A stretch of 64,000 bases of DNA from Mycolicibacterium parafortuitum (GTDB lineage: Bacteria > Actinomycetota > Actinomycetes > Mycobacteriales > Mycobacteriaceae), in NCBI RefSeq assembly GCF_002086815.1, contig NZ_MVID01000020.1:1-64000 (forward strand), given 5' to 3'. Made by a program: the position numbers and the translations under genes. The notes under the pieces were generated by a model that ran no database searches, was not told where the DNA came from, and was given only the letters and a program-made list of their open reading frames with translations. How positions within the stretch are numbered: position 1 is the first letter of the stretch; each line of letters starts with the position of its first letter. Positions 51,409-59,252 of this stretch are shown piece after piece.

Positions 51409-51675
51409 TCAGCCGGAGGAGAATGAGTGCGCCCTGCGGCCTCTGATCAGCGCATCCCAGGCGTTGAACGCCTCCGCGTGATCGGCGGACGCGGCGCCAC
51501 TGGCGACCGCGACCAGCCCGGACGCGATCGCACCGAGGCCGAGGCCGGTCTGGTGGACGACACGCACCAGCTCCTCGAACGCCTGGGTGCGTGAGCATCC
51601 GCGCAGCCCGATGAGGATGCCCACGGCGTTGTCGATGACTTGACGAGATGTCTCGTCTGCTCCGGTGAGACTCAT
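51409..51675 (-). CDS. Stand-alone ANTAR-domain protein
   Basis: 88 aa made almost entirely of an ANTAR RNA-binding domain. SRQVIDNAVGILIGLRGCSR is followed by TQAFEELVRVVHQTGLGLGA, the three-helix pattern with the conserved A-x-G-I-L core. ANTAR proteins bind paired hairpins in nascent mRNA and prevent termination, normally under control of an attached receiver or GAF domain, absent here. It lies 75 bp downstream of the trehalase gene on the same strand and 107 bp before metN. The target RNA is unknown. Confidence 0.7.
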   Translation of the reverse strand: MSLTGADETSRQVIDNAVGILIGLRGCSRTQAFEELVRVVHQTGLGLGAIASGLVAVASGAASADHAEAFNAWDALIRGRRAHSFSSG

Positions 51676-51750
51676 GTCACCGATGCTCCGCCGCGGCGGG
51701 GGCCTCGGCGAGCATTCCGCGCGGGCAGACGCAAATCCCCCGCGCGGCCG

Positions 51751-53757
51751 TCACACCGGGGCGTTGGCGGGCTGGAACACCCCGGAGCTGTCGGCCTCCT
51801 CCTCGGCGCGGATCACGTGGACCACGGCGTTGATCAGTGCCAGATGGGTGAACGCCTGCGGGAAGTTGCCCAGGTGCCTGCCGGTGCGCGGCTCGATCTC
51901 CTCGGCGTAGAGGTGCAGCGGGCTCGCGAACGACAGCAGCCGTTCGCACAGATGCCTCGCGCGGTCGATCTCGCCGATCTCGACGAGCGCCGACACCAGC
52001 CAGAACGAGCAGATCGTGAAGGTGCCCTCCTCGCCGGAGAGCCCGTCGTCGGTCTCCTCGGTCCGGTAGCGCAGCACCAGACCCTCCTCGGTGAGCTCCT
52101 CGGCGATCGCGAGTACCGTCGCCCGGATCCTCGGATCGTCGGGGGGCAGGAACCGGGTCAGCACCGCCAGCAGCAGTGACGCGTCGAGCGCCGGATCGCC
52201 GTAGCGCTGGGTCAGCACCCCGCGCTCGTCGACGCCGTGTTCGAGGATGTCGGCCTTGATCTCCTCGGCGATCTCGCGCCACTGCTGGGCGTAGGACTTC
52301 TCGCCCTCCAGGTCGGCGAGCTTGGCGCCGCGGTCGAGGGCCACCCAGCACATGATCTTGCTGGACGTGAAGTGCTGCGGTTCGCCGCGGACCTCCCAGA
52401 TCCCGCGGTCGGGTTCGCGCCAGTGTTTGATCGCTTCCTCGACCTGCTCGCGCAGGACCGGCCACAGCGTCTCGGGGATCTGCTCACGGGATTTGGTGTG
52501 CAGATAGACCGAATCGAGCATGGTGCCCCAAATGTCGTGCTGCATCTGGTTGTAGGCGCCGTTGCCGATCCGCACCGGCCGGGCGTTGTCGTAGCCCGAC
52601 AGGTGGTTGAGTTCCTCCTCGACCAGGCTGCGCTCACCGCCGACGCCGTACATCACCTGCAGCGGGTGCCGCTCACCGTTGTTCGCGCCCGACACGTCGG
52701 CGATGAACGCGAAGAAGTCGTCGGCCTCGCGGTCCAGCCCCAGTGTGTAGAGCCCCCACAGCGCGAACGTGGAGTCACGGACCCACGCGTACCGGTAGTC
52801 CCAATTGCGTTCGCCGTGAGGTGTTTCCGGCAGCGATGTGGTCGGCGCGGCCAGCAGCGCGCCGGTCGGGGAGTAGGTCAGCCCCTTCAGTGTCAGCGCG
52901 CTGCGCTGCAGGTACGCCCGCCACGGATGGTCGGGGAAGTCGCCGACGTTGATCCACTGCCGCCAGCATTCGCTGGTCTTCCACATCTTGTCGGAGGCCT
53001 CTTCGAAATTCTGCGGCGCCGGATGCTTGGACCAGCTCAGCGCGACGAAGACGTTGTCGCCCTCTTTGAGGCGCGTCCGCGCCCTGGCCTCCCGGCCCTC
53101 CAGACCGATGCGGAGGTTGGTGGTGAGCCGCAGCGTCGGGTGCGAATCGGGGTTCTTGGTGGCCCGCGCGATCGCCTCGCCGTAGGCATGCGCCGAGTAC
53201 TCCCAGTGCGCGCTGGTGCGGTGGTAGTCGAACGACGGCTCGCAGCTCATCACGACCTCGACGGTGCCGCTGACGCACCGCACGGTGCGCAGCAGGATGT
53301 GCTCGGCGTCCCAGTCCATCGGGGTCCGGCGATGGGTGCGCGACCGGGTCTCCAGGTCGTGCCAGGGCCCCATCACCAGCGCGTCGCGCACGATGAGCCA
53401 GCCGGTGTGGGTCTGCCACGTCGTCTCCAGGATCAGGCTGCCGGGCAGGTAGCGCCGCGCGGCCGGAACGGACACCCCGTAGGGGCCGAGCCGGAAGTGG
53501 CCCGCGCCGCGGTCCAGGATCGCGCCGAACACGCTCGGGGAATCCGGCCGCGGCACGCACAACCACTCGACCGAGCCGGCCGACGAGATCAGGCATTGCG
53601 TCTCGCAGTCCGATAGGAACGCGTAGTCGGCGATCGGCGGGAACGGATTCCGCAGCGGGCCGTGGCTGTAGTTCATCGTCGGCGACGGGAGTGTCAGGGC
53701 CGACGACTCACCGTTGGACGACAGGGCCTCGGACGCATCGGACTGCGGCAAAACCAT
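51751..53757 (-). CDS. GH15-family glycoside hydrolase, probable trehalase
   Basis: 668 aa. It has an N-terminal beta-sandwich domain (about 35-260) and a C-terminal alpha/alpha-barrel of glucoamylase type, with catalytic-region blocks GERNWDYRYAWVRDSTFALW and GIWEVRGEPQHFTSSKIM. It is the homologue and positional equivalent of Rv2402; the mycobacterial enzyme of this family hydrolyses trehalose to glucose and depends on phosphate and Mg2+. No signal peptide, so cytoplasmic. ATG 53757 or GTG 53763 are both possible starts. Divergent from the small membrane gene at 53845. Confidence 0.87.
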   Translation of the reverse strand: MVLPQSDASEALSSNGESSALTLPSPTMNYSHGPLRNPFPPIADYAFLSDCETQCLISSAGSVEWLCVPRPDSPSVFGAILDRGAGHFRLGPYGVSVPAARRYLPGSLILETTWQTHTGWLIVRDALVMGPWHDLETRSRTHRRTPMDWDAEHILLRTVRCVSGTVEVVMSCEPSFDYHRTSAHWEYSAHAYGEAIARATKNPDSHPTLRLTTNLRIGLEGREARARTRLKEGDNVFVALSWSKHPAPQNFEEASDKMWKTSECWRQWINVGDFPDHPWRAYLQRSALTLKGLTYSPTGALLAAPTTSLPETPHGERNWDYRYAWVRDSTFALWGLYTLGLDREADDFFAFIADVSGANNGERHPLQVMYGVGGERSLVEEELNHLSGYDNARPVRIGNGAYNQMQHDIWGTMLDSVYLHTKSREQIPETLWPVLREQVEEAIKHWREPDRGIWEVRGEPQHFTSSKIMCWVALDRGAKLADLEGEKSYAQQWREIAEEIKADILEHGVDERGVLTQRYGDPALDASLLLAVLTRFLPPDDPRIRATVLAIAEELTEEGLVLRYRTEETDDGLSGEEGTFTICSFWLVSALVEIGEIDRARHLCERLLSFASPLHLYAEEIEPRTGRHLGNFPQAFTHLALINAVVHVIRAEEEADSSGVFQPANAPV

Positions 53758-53832
53758 TCGCACATCATCGACTGTCCGGCGCCCCGGCGTCTACCGGAAC
53801 AAACCCCGTGTCCCGGCCGGCGTGCGGGCGCA

Positions 53833-53844
53833 TAGTCTGGCCGG
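53833..53844 (+). promoter_or_regulatory. Leaderless -10 box of the 79-aa membrane protein
   Basis: TAGTCT (53833-53838), the six bases GGCCGG, then GTG 53845. It is the same spacer sequence as at proA. Confidence 0.55.
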
Positions 53845-54084
53845 GTGGACGGCTTCCTCAACTGGTGGGACGGAGTGGAGCTGTGGCTGTCCGGTCTGCC
53901 GTTCGTCGCGCAGACGGTGGTGGTGATGCCGGTGGTGCTGACCCTGGCCTATGTCACCGCGGTCGTCCTCGACGCGCTGCTGGGCACCGGCATCAAAGGG
54001 CTCCGGGTTCTGCGCCGGGCCCGGCGCAGCCACGACGGCGCCGTGAGAGATGGCGTGAGAGATACCGAAAGGGGCGATCGATGA
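53845..54084 (+). CDS. Small membrane protein, 79 aa
   Basis: GTG start placed exactly at a leaderless promoter. Residues about 20-45 (FVAQTVVVMPVVLTLAYVTA...) form one long or two short helices, followed by a strongly basic then mixed-charge tail (RVLRRARRSHDG). A small membrane protein is annotated at the same place in M. tuberculosis (Rv2401A, from memory). No function known. The stop overlaps the next small gene (ATGA). Confidence 0.65.
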   Translation: MDGFLNWWDGVELWLSGLPFVAQTVVVMPVVLTLAYVTAVVLDALLGTGIKGLRVLRRARRSHDGAVRDGVRDTERGDR

Positions 54085-54167
54085 CGGGGATGCCGCGCTC
54101 GCGGGTGACGCTGGCGCTGGTCGCGCTGATCGTCCTGGTCATCGTGATGTGGCTGCTGACGAGATGA
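54081..54167 (+). CDS. 28-aa single-helix membrane peptide
   Basis: ATG 54081 overlaps the previous stop by four bases. The peptide starts MTGMPRSR, then one hydrophobic helix (VTLALVALIVLVIVMWLL), and ends TR. Shine-Dalgarno AAAGGGG lies seven bases upstream inside the preceding gene. Coupled translation, a strong ribosome-binding site and clean transmembrane composition argue that it is real despite its size. Function unknown; it may pair with the 79-aa protein. Confidence 0.55.
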   Translation: MTGMPRSRVTLALVALIVLVIVMWLLTR

Positions 54168-54184
54168 CAGTTCACAGCTTCTGT

Positions 54185-54197
54185 TATTCTTCGCGCC
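54185..54197 (+). promoter_or_regulatory. Leaderless promoter of the sulfate-import operon
   Basis: TATTCT (54185-54190) is the best -10 box in the region, seven bases before ATG 54198, so the mRNA should begin at the leader peptide start. No convincing -35 is present. ACAG (54167-54170) and CTGT (54181-54184) form a short dyad just upstream. Confidence 0.65.
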
Positions 54198-54290
54198 ATG
54201 CAACCGGCGTCCGGCAACAAGAGCGGTCACATCGTGGCCCTCATTGCCGTGGGTTTCTCTGCCGTTGCTGATGTCTGTTGTTGTCGCTGA
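54198..54290 (+). CDS. Poly-cysteine leader peptide controlling subI-cysTWA
   Basis: Encodes a 30-residue peptide beginning MQPASGNKSGH and ending VADVCCCR, with three consecutive TGT cysteine codons at 54276-54284 just before the stop. It is leaderless, lies 119 bp before subI and has no other recognisable role. Leaderless poly-Cys short reading frames upstream of sulfur operons have been described in M. smegmatis as cysteine-responsive attenuators, including one before the sulfate-transport operon. By that model, scarce Cys-tRNA stalls the ribosome on the TGT codons and opens subI translation. Confidence 0.85.
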   Translation: MQPASGNKSGHIVALIAVGFSAVADVCCCR

Positions 54291-54409
54291 CACCCTGCCC
54301 GTTCGTGGCTCGGGGTCGGCGACGGCTGGGGCGTATCTGCCCTCAGTACTGAGCCTGCCTTTCCGCAAACGGGTCCCGCTCGAATCCCGATAACCCGGAA
54401 AGGTCACCC
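54280..54409 (+). promoter_or_regulatory. Attenuator structure between the leader peptide and subI
   Basis: Bases 54280-54291 (third Cys codon, Arg and stop) can pair with 54315-54326 in a 12-bp helix with three G-U pairs. Further on, CCTTTCCG (54358-54365) is the exact complement of CGGAAAGG (54396-54403), the subI Shine-Dalgarno sequence six bases before its ATG. CTCAGTACTGAG (54342-54353) is a perfect palindrome between them. There is no U-tract, so control is probably on translation rather than termination. Which helices exclude each other needs folding software. Confidence 0.6.
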
Positions 54410-55435
54410 ATGCGAAACCTGCTGAAATCCACGAGGCGCTGGCGCACTGCGGCCGCGCTCGCCACCACCGCGACGGTGCTGGCCGCCTGCGGCGGCGGCG
54501 CGAGCGACGTGGCAGGTGGGGAAGGCGGAAGCGGTAACGCCGAGACGACGCTGACGCTGGTCGCGTTCGCGGTGCCGGAGCCGGGCTGGTCGAAGGTGGC
54601 GCCGGCGTTCGCCGCGACCGAGGAGGGCAAGGGTATCGAGGTCACGGCGTCCTACGGCGCCTCCGGCGACCAGTCCCGCAGCGTCGAGTCCGGCAAGCCG
54701 GCCGACATCGTGAACTTCTCCGTCGAGCCCGACATCACCCGCCTGGTCAAGGCGGGCAAGGTCGACGAGAACTGGGACGCCGGCCCGAACAAGGGCATCG
54801 CGTTCGGCTCGGTCGTGAGCTTCGCGGTCCGCCCCGGCAACCCGAAGAACATCCGCACCTGGGACGACCTGCTGCAGCCCGGCATCGAGGTGATCACCCC
54901 GAGCCCGCTGAGCTCCGGCGCCGCCAAGTGGAACCTGCTCGCGCCCTACGCCTACGCGAGCAACGGCGGCCAGGACCCCGAGGCGGGCATCGAGTTCGTC
55001 AACAAGCTCGTCACCGAGCACGTGAAGCTGCGTCCCGGCTCGGGCCGGGAGGCCACCGACGTGTTCCGCCAGGGCAGCGGCGACGTACTGCTGGCCTACG
55101 AGAACGAGGCGCTGAACTTCAACCTGGAGCATGTGAACCCGCCCCAGACGTTCAAGATCGAGAACCCCACCGCGGTGGTCAACACCAGCGCGCACCGCGA
55201 CAAGGCGCAGGCGTTCGTCGACTTCCAGTTCACCCCCGAGGGCCAGAAGCTGTGGGCCGAAGCCAACTTCCGCCCGGTCGACCCGGCCGTGCTGGCCGAG
55301 TACGCCGACAAGTTCCCCGCCCCGGAGAAGCTGTGGACGATCGCTGACCTCGGCGGCTGGCAGAACGTCGACACCCAGCTGTTCGACAAGGACAACGGCA
55401 CCATCACCAAGATCTACAAGCAGGCCACTGGATGA
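54410..55435 (+). CDS. subI: Sulfate-binding lipoprotein of the sulfate ABC importer
   Basis: 341 aa periplasmic-binding-type protein. Lipobox LAAC (Cys27) anchors it outside the membrane. Sulfate-binding family blocks are TASYGASGDQSRSVESG, VITPSPLSSGAAKWNLLAPY and LAYENEALNF. It delivers sulfate or thiosulfate to CysT/CysW. The ribosome-binding site is predicted to be masked by the upstream attenuator. Its stop overlaps the cysT start (ATGA). Confidence 0.94.
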   Translation: MRNLLKSTRRWRTAAALATTATVLAACGGGASDVAGGEGGSGNAETTLTLVAFAVPEPGWSKVAPAFAATEEGKGIEVTASYGASGDQSRSVESGKPADIVNFSVEPDITRLVKAGKVDENWDAGPNKGIAFGSVVSFAVRPGNPKNIRTWDDLLQPGIEVITPSPLSSGAAKWNLLAPYAYASNGGQDPEAGIEFVNKLVTEHVKLRPGSGREATDVFRQGSGDVLLAYENEALNFNLEHVNPPQTFKIENPTAVVNTSAHRDKAQAFVDFQFTPEGQKLWAEANFRPVDPAVLAEYADKFPAPEKLWTIADLGGWQNVDTQLFDKDNGTITKIYKQATG

Positions 55436-56307
55436 CCTCTTCTGTCGTCGACCCGAATCCTGACGCGCGCCGCCCGGAGCCGACACCGGCTCCGGGCGGC
55501 GGCCCGGGATTCCGCCGGCCCGGCGGCGCCTCCCTGCAGGTGGGCGTCGCGGTGGTGTGGCTGTCCATCATCGTGCTGCTGCCGCTGGCCGCGATCATGT
55601 GGATCGCCGCCAAGGGCGGGTGGGACTCCTTCGTCACGACGGTGACCTCACCGTCGGCGATCGCGTCCTTCAAGGTCACGCTGACCATCTCGATCGCCGT
55701 GACCGTGGTGAACGTGGTGTTCGGGCTGCTCATCGCGTGGGTGCTGGTGCGCGACGACTTCTGGGGAAAGCGGATCGTCGACGCGCTCATCGACCTGCCG
55801 TTCGCGCTGCCCACCATCGTGGCCAGCCTGGTGCTGCTCGCGCTGTACGGCCCGCGCAGCCCGGTCGGGATCCACATCCAGCACACCGCGTGGGGTGTCG
55901 GGCTGGCGCTGGCGTTCGTGACGCTGCCGTTCGTGGTCCGCGCGGTGCAGCCAGTGCTGCTGGAACTCGACCGAGAGGTCGAGGAGGCCGCCGCGTCACT
56001 GGGCGCCAACAACGCCACCATCTTCTTCTCGGTGATCCTGCCCGCGCTGGCCCCGGCGCTGCTGTCCGGCGCCGGTCTGGCGTTCTCCCGGGCGATCGGT
56101 GAGTTCGGGTCGATCGTGCTGATCGGCGGCGCGATCCCCGGCAAGACCGAGGTGTCGTCGCAGTGGATCCGCACGCTCATCGAGAACGACGACCCGGCCG
56201 GCGCCGCCGCGATCTCGATCGTGCTGCTGGCGATCTCGTTCGCGGTGCTGTTCGTGTTGCGGTACCTCGGCGCCAAGGCCGCCAAGCGGGACGAGGCGGC
56301 GCGATGA
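55432..56307 (+). CDS. cysT: Sulfate ABC transporter permease CysT
   Basis: 291 aa. A proline-rich cytoplasmic N-terminus (about 1-35) precedes six helices. The coupling loop EEAAASLGANNATIFFSVIL and FSRAIGEFGSIVLIGG are signatures of sulfate/molybdate permeases. It pairs with CysW to form the channel. Overlaps subI and cysW by four bases at each end, so the three are co-translated. Confidence 0.94.
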   Translation: MTSSVVDPNPDARRPEPTPAPGGGPGFRRPGGASLQVGVAVVWLSIIVLLPLAAIMWIAAKGGWDSFVTTVTSPSAIASFKVTLTISIAVTVVNVVFGLLIAWVLVRDDFWGKRIVDALIDLPFALPTIVASLVLLALYGPRSPVGIHIQHTAWGVGLALAFVTLPFVVRAVQPVLLELDREVEEAAASLGANNATIFFSVILPALAPALLSGAGLAFSRAIGEFGSIVLIGGAIPGKTEVSSQWIRTLIENDDPAGAAAISIVLLAISFAVLFVLRYLGAKAAKRDEAAR

Positions 56308-57122
56308 CCCTGTCGCTGCCGACGAAGCTGATCCTGCGCGTCATCGCGCTGTTCTACGTCACCGCGCTGCTGATCGTGCCGCTCGGCGCGATCCTGTGGC
56401 AGACGTTCGCGCCCGGTTTGGGCGCGTTCTGGGCCTCCATCACCACGCCGGCCGCGCAGTCCGCGCTGTCGTTGTCGCTGCTGGTGGTGGCCATCGTGGT
56501 GCCGCTCAACGTGGTGTTCGGCGTGTCGACGGCGCTGGTGCTGGCGCGCCGCAAGTTCCGCGGCAAGAACCTGCTGCAGGCCGCGATCGACCTGCCGTTC
56601 GCGGTGTCGCCCGTGGTGATCGGCGTCGCGCTGATCGCGCTGTGGGGGACCGCGGGGCTGTTCGGGTTCGTCCAGAACGACTTCGGCGTCAAGATCATCT
56701 TCGGGTTCCCCGGCATCGTGCTGGCGAGCATCTTCGTGACGCTGCCGTTCGTGATCCGCGAGGTCGAACCGGTGCTGCACGAACTCGGCACCGACCAGGA
56801 GGAGGCGTCGGCGACGCTCGGGGCCAACGCGTGGCAGACGTTCTGGCGCGTGACGTTGCCGTCCATCCGGTGGGGGCTGACCTACGGTGTCGTGCTGACC
56901 GTGGCCCGCACCCTCGGCGAGTTCGGCGCCGTGCTGGTGGTCTCGTCGAACCTGCCCGGCCAGTCGCAGACGCTGACCCTGCTGGTGCACGACCGCTACA
57001 CCCGCGGCGACGACTACGGCGCCTACACCATCTCGACGGTGCTGATGGCGGTCGCGGTGACTGTGCTCATCGCGCAGATCGTGTTCGACGCCCAACGTAA
57101 ACGCGCCAGAGCCGAAGACTGA
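56304..57122 (+). CDS. cysW: Sulfate ABC transporter permease CysW
   Basis: 272 aa, six helices, second half of the channel. The coupling loop EEASATLGANAWQTFWRVTL and ARTLGEFGAVLVVSSNLPG match CysW. ATG 56304 overlaps the cysT stop. In-frame reading from 56163 lies within cysT and is rejected. cysA follows 15 bp later. Confidence 0.94.
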   Translation: MTLSLPTKLILRVIALFYVTALLIVPLGAILWQTFAPGLGAFWASITTPAAQSALSLSLLVVAIVVPLNVVFGVSTALVLARRKFRGKNLLQAAIDLPFAVSPVVIGVALIALWGTAGLFGFVQNDFGVKIIFGFPGIVLASIFVTLPFVIREVEPVLHELGTDQEEASATLGANAWQTFWRVTLPSIRWGLTYGVVLTVARTLGEFGAVLVVSSNLPGQSQTLTLLVHDRYTRGDDYGAYTISTVLMAVAVTVLIAQIVFDAQRKRARAED

Positions 57123-57137
57123 GCAGGAGAGAGACTC

Positions 57138-58166
57138 ATGTCTGCCACCAATGACATCGCGATCGAGGTCAAAGGCGCGAACAAGCGCTACGGGGAGTTC
57201 GCCGCACTCGACAACGTCGACTTCGTGGTCCCGAAGGGCTCACTGACCTCGTTGCTCGGCCCGAGCGGTTCGGGCAAGTCGACGCTGCTGCGCGCGATCG
57301 CCGGCCTCGATCAGCCCGACTCCGGCACCATCGTGATCAACGGTCGCGACGTGACCCACGAGCCGCCGCAGCGGCGCGGGATCGGGTTCGTGTTCCAGCA
57401 CTACGCGGCGTTCAAGCACCTGACGGTGCGCGACAACGTCGCGTTCGGGCTCAAGATCCGCAAGAAGTCCAAGACCGAGATCAAGACCAAGGTCGACGAT
57501 CTCCTCGAGATCGTCGGCCTCGGCGGGTTCAGGGACCGTTACCCGTCGCAGCTGTCGGGCGGTCAGCGCCAGCGCATGGCGCTGGCGCGCGCGTTGGCGA
57601 TCGACCCCGAGGTGCTGCTGCTCGACGAGCCGTTCGGCGCGCTCGACGCCAAGGTGCGCGAGGACCTGCGGCTGTGGCTGCGGCGCCTGCATCACGAGGT
57701 GCACGTCACGACCGTGCTGGTGACCCATGACCAGGCCGAGGCGCTCGACGTGTCCGACCGGATCGCGGTGCTCAACAAAGGCCGCATCGAGCAGGTCGGA
57801 TCCCCGACCCAGGTGTACGACCAGCCGGAGACCGAGTTCGTGCTCGGCTTCCTCGGCGCGGTATCCGCGCTCGACGGCGCGCTGGTGCGCCCGCACGACA
57901 TCCGGGTCGGCCGCACCCCTGAGATGACGCTGGCCGCCGACGGGTCCGGGGTCGGCACCGCGGTGGTCGAGGCGACGATCGACCGGGTGGTGAAGCTGGG
58001 CTTCGAGGTGCGCGTCGAGCTGACCGATCCCGGCACAGGGGCGCCGTTCACCGCCCAGATCACCCGCGGTGACAGCGAGGCGCTCGGGCTCAAGGCGGGC
58101 GACACGGTGTACGTGCGGGCGACCCGGGTCCCACCGATCGCGCAGCGCGTCGGGGTCTCGGTCTGA
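57138..58166 (+). CDS. cysA: Sulfate ABC transporter ATPase CysA, first copy
   Basis: 342 aa. Walker A GPSGSGKST near residues 41-49, signature LSGGQRQRMALARAL, Walker B VLLLDEPFGALD and the switch His in VTHDQAEALD are all intact. A C-terminal regulatory domain begins near residue 250 (LVRPHDIRVGR). It energises CysT/CysW. The Shine-Dalgarno AGGAGAG precedes ATG 57138. A second, very similar copy follows after 47 bp. Confidence 0.94.
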   Translation: MSATNDIAIEVKGANKRYGEFAALDNVDFVVPKGSLTSLLGPSGSGKSTLLRAIAGLDQPDSGTIVINGRDVTHEPPQRRGIGFVFQHYAAFKHLTVRDNVAFGLKIRKKSKTEIKTKVDDLLEIVGLGGFRDRYPSQLSGGQRQRMALARALAIDPEVLLLDEPFGALDAKVREDLRLWLRRLHHEVHVTTVLVTHDQAEALDVSDRIAVLNKGRIEQVGSPTQVYDQPETEFVLGFLGAVSALDGALVRPHDIRVGRTPEMTLAADGSGVGTAVVEATIDRVVKLGFEVRVELTDPGTGAPFTAQITRGDSEALGLKAGDTVYVRATRVPPIAQRVGVSV

Positions 58167-58213
58167 TCACCAACTACGCTGGTCGACCATCAGAACGAGG
58201 GGACAAGCACGCA

Positions 58214-59236
58214 ATGACTGATGCGATCGTCGTGCGCGGCGCCAATAAGCGCTTCGGTGACTTCGCGGCGCTGGACGACGTCGACTTCACCGTGCCGAAG
58301 GGCTCACTGACGTCGCTGCTGGGCCCGAGCGGTTCGGGCAAGTCGACGCTGCTGCGCGCGATCGCGGGCCTCGACGATCCCGACTCCGGCACCATCGTGA
58401 TCAACGGCCGCGACGTGACGAACGTCCCGCCGCAGCGGCGGGGGATCGGGTTCGTGTTCCAGCACTACGCGGCGTTCAAGCACCTGACGGTGCGCGACAA
58501 CGTCGCGTTCGGGCTCAAGATCCGCAAGAAGCCGAAGACCGAGATCAAGGACAAGGTCGACAATCTGCTGGAAGTCGTTGGGCTGTCCGGCTTTCAGAAC
58601 CGCTACCCGAACCAGCTCTCCGGCGGCCAGCGGCAGCGCATGGCGCTCGCGCGTGCGCTGGCCGTCGACCCCGAGGTGCTGCTGCTCGACGAGCCGTTCG
58701 GCGCGCTCGACGCGAAAGTCCGCGAGGACCTGCGGGCCTGGCTGCGCCGCCTGCACGACGAGGTGCACGTCACCACGGTGCTGGTGACCCATGATCAGTC
58801 CGAGGCGCTCGACATCTCCGACCGGATCGCGGTGCTGAACAAGGGCCGTATCGAGCAGGTCGGCTCGCCCAGTGAGGTGTACGACGCCCCGGCGAACGCG
58901 TTCGTGATGTCGTTTCTCGGTGCCGTGTCGTCGCTGAACGGAGTTCTGGTGCGGCCGCACGACATTCGCGTCGGCCGCAATCCCGACATGGCGATCGCGA
59001 CCACCGACGACTCCATCCAGGCCACCGGGGTGACCCGCGCGGTGATCGACCGCGTCGTGATGCTCGGGTTCGAGGTGCGGGTCGAACTGATCAACGCCGC
59101 GACGCATACACCGTTCACCGCGCAGATCACGCGCGGTGACGCCGAGGCGCTCGGCCTCAAGGAAGGTGACACTGTCTACGTGCGCGCGACCCGGGTGCCG
59201 GAGCTGCCGGTCGACGGAGCCGTTGTCATCTCCTAG
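58214..59236 (+). CDS. cysA: Sulfate ABC transporter ATPase CysA, second tandem copy
   Basis: 340 aa and nearly identical to the first copy through the nucleotide-binding domain, with the same Walker A, signature, Walker B and HDQSEALD switch. It diverges mainly in the first ten residues and the C-terminal regulatory part (TTDDSIQATGVTRAVIDRV). All catalytic residues are intact, so it should be active. Since the channel is a CysT/CysW heterodimer, the two ATPases might form a heterodimer or be swapped under different conditions (inference). The Shine-Dalgarno GAGGGGA lies ten bases before the ATG. It converges on the CNNM gene with 16 bp between. Confidence 0.92.
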   Translation: MTDAIVVRGANKRFGDFAALDDVDFTVPKGSLTSLLGPSGSGKSTLLRAIAGLDDPDSGTIVINGRDVTNVPPQRRGIGFVFQHYAAFKHLTVRDNVAFGLKIRKKPKTEIKDKVDNLLEVVGLSGFQNRYPNQLSGGQRQRMALARALAVDPEVLLLDEPFGALDAKVREDLRAWLRRLHDEVHVTTVLVTHDQSEALDISDRIAVLNKGRIEQVGSPSEVYDAPANAFVMSFLGAVSSLNGVLVRPHDIRVGRNPDMAIATTDDSIQATGVTRAVIDRVVMLGFEVRVELINAATHTPFTAQITRGDAEALGLKEGDTVYVRATRVPELPVDGAVVIS

Positions 59237-59252
59237 TCGGGCCGTGCCCTGG

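Noticed and set aside
24684..51675. The accessory region as a recent mobile island
   Set aside because: No integrase, transposase, tRNA or flanking repeat was found, and base composition and codon use look like the rest of the window.
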